From Alphaproteobacteria bacterium (lineage in GTDB: Bacteria; Pseudomonadota; Alphaproteobacteria; Rhodobacterales; Rhodobacteraceae), in assembly GCA_030424705.1 (NCBI GenBank), contig JAUHWJ010000062.1, positions 1-8,119 of the forward strand: DNA of 8,119 nt. Direction: 5' to 3'. Of this stretch, positions 5,151-8,119 are shown in pieces; position 1 is the first letter of the stretch, and the number at the start of each line of letters is the position of its first letter. Both the position numbers and the translations under genes were made by a program. The notes under the pieces are model-generated. The model had not been told where the DNA came from and did no database searches. It saw only the letters and a program-made list of their open reading frames with translations.

Positions 5151-6290
5151 TCAGCCCATCGAGGCGAGGAACCGCTCGAAGAGATAGAAGCTGTCCTGCG
5201 GCCCGGGGCTCGCCTCCGGGTGATGCTGGACGGAGAAGACGGGCCGCCCCTTCACCCGCAGCCCGCAATTCGACCCGTCGAAGAGCGAGACATGCGTCTC
5301 CTCCACCCCGTCCGGCAGCGTCTGCGCGTCCACCGCGAAGCCGTGGTTCATCGAGGTGATCTCGACCTTGCCGGTCTCCACCTCGCGGACCGGGTGGTTC
5401 GCGCCGTGATGGCCGTGGTTCATCTTCACCGTCTTCGCGCCGAGCGCGAGGGCGAGCATCTGGTGGCCGAGGCAGATGCCGAAGAGCGGCAGCCCCGCCT
5501 CCAGCACGCCGCGTATCATCGGCACCGCGTATTCGCCCGTCGCCGCCGGGTCGCCCGGCCCGTTGGAGAGGAACACGCCGTCCGGCGCATGCGCCAGCAC
5601 CTCCTCCGCCGTCGCCTTCGCGGGCAGAACGATGATCTCCGCCCCCGCGGAGGCGAGGCAGCGCAGGATGTTCCGCTTCGCGCCGAAATCGACGGCGACG
5701 ACCTTCTTCCGCGGCGCCTCCTGCCGCGGGAAGCCGCCGGGCCAGGCCCAGCGCATCTCGTCCCAGCGATAGGCCTGCGGCGCGGTGACGCCGAGCGCGA
5801 GATCCGCCCCTTCGAGCCCGGCGAAGCCGCGCGCCGCGGCGATCAGCCTCTCCGCATCCGGCGCGCCTTCGCGCGAGAAGCCAAGCGCGGCGTGCGGCAT
5901 CCCCTTCTGCCGGATCGCCCGCGTCAGCCGCCGCGTGTCCACCCCGCCGATGGCGACGGCGCCGCGCCGCGCCAGCCAGCGCGAGAGATCCTCCGCCGCG
6001 CGCCAGCTAGAGGGCGCGGTCGGGTCCATCCGCGTGACCATGCCGAGCGCGGCCGGCCTCTCCGCCTCCTCGTCCTCCGGATTCGCGCCGACATTGCCGA
6101 CATGCGGGAAGGTGAAGGTGACGATCTGCCCCGCATAGGACGGGTCGGTCATGATCTCCTGATAGCCGGTCATCGCCGTGTTGAAGCAAAGCTCTCCCAC
6201 CGCGATTCCCTCCGCGCCGAAGCCGCGCCCGTGAAAGAGGGTCCCGTCGGCGAGGGCGAGGGTGGCGTTCGGCGCAGGGCGTGAGGTCAT
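5151..6290 (-). CDS. carA: Carbamoyl-phosphate synthase small (glutaminase) subunit
   Basis: The 379-residue small subunit hydrolyses glutamine and channels ammonia to CarB, which makes carbamoyl phosphate for arginine and pyrimidine synthesis. The N-terminal CPSase domain shows [21 protein letters not shown] (about 35-55, interrupted only for quotation) and [10 protein letters not shown] (61-70). The C-terminal class I amidotransferase domain begins near residue 196. It has SNGPGDP (242-248), the nucleophile C273 in FGICLGHQ, and the catalytic pair H357 and E359 in QHHPEASPG. Length is normal and all key residues are present. carB is not adjacent in the window. The gene is divergent from the yqeY-type gene. 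No strong Shine-Dalgarno precedes the ATG, but the protein start fits the family. Confidence 0.97.
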   Translation of the reverse strand: MTSRPAPNATLALADGTLFHGRGFGAEGIAVGELCFNTAMTGYQEIMTDPSYAGQIVTFTFPHVGNVGANPEDEEAERPAALGMVTRMDPTAPSSWRAAEDLSRWLARRGAVAIGGVDTRRLTRAIRQKGMPHAALGFSREGAPDAERLIAAARGFAGLEGADLALGVTAPQAYRWDEMRWAWPGGFPRQEAPRKKVVAVDFGAKRNILRCLASAGAEIIVLPAKATAEEVLAHAPDGVFLSNGPGDPAATGEYAVPMIRGVLEAGLPLFGICLGHQMLALALGAKTVKMNHGHHGANHPVREVETGKVEITSMNHGFAVDAQTLPDGVEETHVSLFDGSNCGLRVKGRPVFSVQHHPEASPGPQDSFYLFERFLASMG

Positions 6291-6322
6291 GGGAAGGGTC
6301 CGTTCAGGGTCGCGCGAAGCTA

Positions 6323-6356
6323 GTGGCCTCCCCCCGGCCCGTCAACACCGGGCCAC
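6323..6356 (-). promoter_or_regulatory. Hairpin in the carA 5' leader
   Basis: GTGGCC (6323-6328) can pair with GGCCAC (6351-6356). Alternatively GGCCCG (6336-6341) can pair with CGGGCC (6349-6354) around a seven-base loop. The two pairings compete for 6351-6354. The element would lie 33-66 bases upstream of the carA ATG in its leader. A regulatory role is possible but unproven. Confidence 0.2.
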
Positions 6357-6406
6357 CAACGGAGAAATCCCCGCCTTCCCAGATGGTTAACGCCATCGCG
6401 ACGGAT

Positions 6407-6435
6407 TTGCGAAAATGCTGCGCCTGCGTTAAGGT
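6407..6435 (+). promoter_or_regulatory. Putative sigma-70 promoter of the yqeY-type gene
   Basis: TTGCGA (6407-6412) and TAAGGT (6430-6435) are separated by 17 bases. They match the -35 and -10 consensus at four and three positions respectively. The region is an AT-rich patch in the 192-base carA/yqeY gap. A GANTC site (GAGTC, 6446-6450) lies just past the expected start of transcription. The call is weak on sequence match and rests mainly on spacing and position. Confidence 0.3.
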
Positions 6436-6482
6436 CTTCGCCACAGAGTCGCCGCGCGACGCCAATCGGGACCGAACCGAAC

Positions 6483-6935
6483 ATGCGAGACCGCATCAAC
6501 GCCGCCCTCAAGGCGGCGATGAAAGACCGGGAGCAGCAGCGCGTCTGCACCCTCCGCCTCATGAACGCCGCGCTGAACGAGAGGGAGATCGCCTCCCGCT
6601 CCGGGGATGACCGGCCCGGCATCGACGAGGCGGAATCGCTCGACGTGCTGAGCCGCATGGTCAAGCAGCGTGAGGAAAGCGCGAAGGCCTATGACGAGGG
6701 CGGCCGCCCCGAACTGGCGAGCCAGGAGCGGGCGGAAATCCGCATCATCCGCGAATTCATGCCGAAGCCGCTGGCGCCGGAGGAGGTGCAGGCCGCCGTC
6801 CAGGCCGCGATCCGCGATTCCGAGGCGAGCTCGATCAAGGACATGGGTCGCGTCATGGGCGTCCTGAAGGCGAAATACCAGGGCCGGATGGATTTCGGGC
6901 AGGCCGGCGCCGCCGTGAAGGACATGCTGGCCTGA
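6483..6935 (+). CDS. yqeY: GatB/YqeY-domain protein
   Basis: A 150-residue protein of the YqeY family, homologous to the tail domain of the GatB subunit of tRNA-dependent amidotransferase, a tRNA-contacting helical module. The cellular role of the stand-alone protein is not established. Family hallmarks are the opening MRDRINAALKAAMKDRE, then RLMNAALNERE (25-35), a central helical stretch with MVKQREESAKAYDEGGR, IREFMPKPL near 88-96, and the C-terminal MGRVMGVLKAKYQGRMD (about 122-138). Length is normal. The Shine-Dalgarno is weak, but no better in-frame start exists. It precedes the DMT transporter by 41 bases on the same strand and is divergent from carA. Confidence 0.93.
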   Translation: MRDRINAALKAAMKDREQQRVCTLRLMNAALNEREIASRSGDDRPGIDEAESLDVLSRMVKQREESAKAYDEGGRPELASQERAEIRIIREFMPKPLAPEEVQAAVQAAIRDSEASSIKDMGRVMGVLKAKYQGRMDFGQAGAAVKDMLA

Positions 6936-6965
6936 ACCCGGCTTGACGCCGCCCGCCCGCCGGCC

Positions 6966-6971
6966 GAAGGA
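6966..6971 (+). promoter_or_regulatory. Ribosome binding site of the DMT transporter
   Basis: GAAGGA lies five bases before the ATG at 6977. It is among the best Shine-Dalgarno sequences in the window, and it fixes the start despite the long proline-rich N-terminus that this choice gives. Confidence 0.7.
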
Positions 6972-6976
6972 ACGGC

Positions 6977-7912
6977 ATGGCCCTTCCCGATCCGGCGGCT
7001 GAAAGCCCGCTCCCCCCGCCTTCCGCACCCCGCTCCGCCCCGGCGGAGGACAATGCGCGCGGCGCGGCGTGGATGATGCTCTCCGTCTTCTTCGCCTCGG
7101 CGATGACGCTGGCGGTCCCCTGGGCGGCGCTGGAGCTGGACAGCCGGATGATCGTCACGCTCCGCGCCATCGGCGGGGTGATGATCTGCCTCGCCGGCCT
7201 CGCGCTCATCCCGCGGCTGCGAAAGGAGCTGCGGTTCTCCTCGCCCTGGCGGCATGTCTGGCGGGGCGCGCTGATCGGCGTCTCGACGCAGTTCGGCTTC
7301 TACGCGCTCACCGCCCTGCCGCTGACGCTGGCGACCGTGCTCTTCTTCACCGCCCCGATCTTCGCCGCCATGCTCGCCGTGCCGATGCAGGGGGAGCGGA
7401 TCGGGCTCCGCCGCGCCTCGGCCATCGGCGCGGGGTTTCTCGGCGTTCTCATCGTGCTGCGGCCGGGAACCGCAGGGTTCGACCTCGCGATGCTGGCGGC
7501 GCTCGTCTCCTCCGTCCTCTTCGCGCTGGCGCTCCTCTCCTCCCGCGGCCTTTCGGTGCGGGACGGGCCCTTCGCCGCCTATCTCTCCTCCGCGGCGATG
7601 AGCGTGCTGATCTCGCTGCCCATCGCGCTTCCCGTCTGGTCGCTGCCCGCAAGCTACGGCGGCTGGGCCGCGCTCGCCGTCGTCGTCGTCGCCTCGCTGA
7701 CGCGGAACATCGGGGACTTGCAGGCCTATCGCTGGGCGGAGGCCTCGCTCCTCGCGCCGCTCTCCTATCTCCGCCTCATCCTCATCGCCCTCGGCGCCTG
7801 GCTCCTCTACGCGGAGATTCCGGACGGATGGACGCTCGCGGGCGGCGCGGTGATCATCGGCGCGGCGCTCTACATCGCGCGGCGGGAGCGGCTGGCGAAG
7901 CGGGGCGGGTAG
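6977..7912 (+). CDS. DMT-superfamily (EamA) transporter
   Basis: A 311-residue inner-membrane permease of the drug/metabolite transporter superfamily. It has two EamA repeats (about 29-162 and 170-302) and ten predicted helices near 30-48, 60-79, 94-112, 116-135, 145-163, 169-188, 198-220, 229-246, 258-279 and 284-302. The conserved end of repeat one is visible as LATVLFFTAPIFAAMLA followed by GE (139-140) and GVLIVLRPG. In repeat two the matching part is APLSYLRLILIALGAWLLYAE. Substrate cannot be told; members export amino acids, nucleosides or other metabolites. The cytoplasmic N-terminus (1-28) is proline-rich and probably disordered. It follows the yqeY-type gene closely and is probably cotranscribed with it. 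Two GC hairpins lie just after the stop. Confidence 0.93.
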   Translation: MALPDPAAESPLPPPSAPRSAPAEDNARGAAWMMLSVFFASAMTLAVPWAALELDSRMIVTLRAIGGVMICLAGLALIPRLRKELRFSSPWRHVWRGALIGVSTQFGFYALTALPLTLATVLFFTAPIFAAMLAVPMQGERIGLRRASAIGAGFLGVLIVLRPGTAGFDLAMLAALVSSVLFALALLSSRGLSVRDGPFAAYLSSAAMSVLISLPIALPVWSLPASYGGWAALAVVVVASLTRNIGDLQAYRWAEASLLAPLSYLRLILIALGAWLLYAEIPDGWTLAGGAVIIGAALYIARRERLAKRGG

Positions 7913-7927
7913 GCTGGAACCGGCCGG

Positions 7928-7980
7928 GCGGAGGCGCTCCGCTTCCGCTCGCCTCTTGGCCCGGGCGACCAGCCCGGGCC
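7928..7980 (+). terminator. Two GC-rich hairpins after the transporter gene
   Basis: GCGGAG-gcg-CTCCGC (7928-7942) is followed by GGCCCGGGC-gacca-GCCCGGGCC (7958-7980), a perfect 9-bp all-G/C stem with a five-base loop. They start 15 bases after the stop codon and are the likely end of the yqeY-transporter transcript. No T run follows, only a pyrimidine-rich CCTCCCTCCCCCC. The second hairpin could instead be a dispersed palindromic (REP-like) repeat. Confidence 0.5.
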
Positions 7981-7999
7981 GCGGCCTCCCTCCCCCCAG

Positions 8000-8119
8000 T
8001 GTTCAGTCAGAGATGATTGGTTGGAAAGCGATGGGTTTTGTCGTGGAATGGCGCTGCTTCGGGAGATTGGAGTGGTGCAATGAGGACAAGGCTGCACGCC
8101 AACGCGACGACGACGCCGA
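8000..8119 (+). mobile_element. Left end of an insertion sequence, probably IS481 family (continues beyond window)
   Basis: From about 8000, composition drops abruptly from G/C-rich to mixed. The sequence begins TGTTCAGTCAGAG, consistent with the TGT ends usual in IS481-type elements. The transposase start codon follows 80 bases later. The exact terminus is a guess, because the other end and the target duplication are outside the window. Confidence 0.55.
8080..8119 (+). CDS. IS481-family transposase, N-terminal fragment (continues beyond window)
   Basis: Only 13 codons are in the window: MRTRLHANATTTP. The start RLHANA-x-TTP resembles the opening of IS481-family transposases (LHANA followed by TTP or LTP and then a helix-turn-helix), which are common in Rhodobacterales. 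GGAG lies seven bases before the ATG (8069-8072). A frame opening at 8013 also runs to the edge, but its product resembles nothing known. The family call rests on a very short stretch. Confidence 0.6.
   Translation, partial: MRTRLHANATTTP

Noticed and set aside
5220..6284. 354-codon plus-strand frame opposite carA
   Set aside because: Shadow of carA; the composition is what reading a GC-rich gene backwards gives.
6382..6397. GATGG-ttaacg-CCATC inverted repeat in the carA/yqeY gap
   Set aside because: Only five pairs; its TTAA has no partner at the CtrA spacing, so it was not called as a site.
8013..8119. Plus-strand frame from ATG 8013 and the minus-strand frame ending at 8003
   Set aside because: Neither product resembles a known protein. 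Both are better explained as the IS end plus its transposase leader, with the true start at 8080.

Overview
The window reads as chromosomal DNA of a very GC-rich alphaproteobacterium, most likely of the Rhodobacterales. Supporting signs are the heavy G/C bias at third codon positions, carA divergent from a GatB/YqeY-domain gene, a CtrA-type box with two abutting GANTC (CcrM) sites upstream of an envelope gene, and an IS481-type transposase start. The assignment is an inference; no 16S or other marker gene is present.

Layout. 1-1742, minus strand: an orphan ParA-family ATPase followed by rimO, whose C-terminal part lies outside the window. The 50-base gap between them holds two overlapping hairpins, one of which covers the rimO Shine-Dalgarno. 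1743-1817: a short divergent promoter region with a perfect 12-bp palindrome. 1818-2657, plus strand: a sulfotransferase-like protein. 2658-3150: a long, less GC-rich and densely structured non-coding stretch. It has 11-bp-spaced direct repeats, a palindrome, a branched inverted repeat, a TATATT box and then three successive hairpins whose loops share CYCCACAA. It may encode an undescribed small RNA. 3151-5013, minus: a membrane family-2 glycosyltransferase with an N-terminal MshEN (c-di-GMP receptor type) domain, preceded by the CtrA/GANTC region. 5151-6290, minus: carA. 6483-7912, plus: a yqeY-type gene and a ten-helix DMT/EamA transporter, probably one operon. 7913-7999: two strong GC hairpins. 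About 8000 to the end: the left edge of an insertion sequence, apparently IS481 family, with the first 13 codons of its transposase.

How the genes relate. rimO, carA and yqeY are housekeeping functions (S12 modification, carbamoyl phosphate for arginine and pyrimidines, a tRNA-amidotransferase-like domain). The accessory theme is the cell surface: the sulfotransferase and the glycosyltransferase flank the structured non-coding segment. The glycosyltransferase carries both a predicted c-di-GMP sensor and a predicted cell-cycle promoter. The best candidates for something new are the shared-loop hairpin array and the CtrA/CcrM plus MshEN control proposed for the glycosyltransferase.
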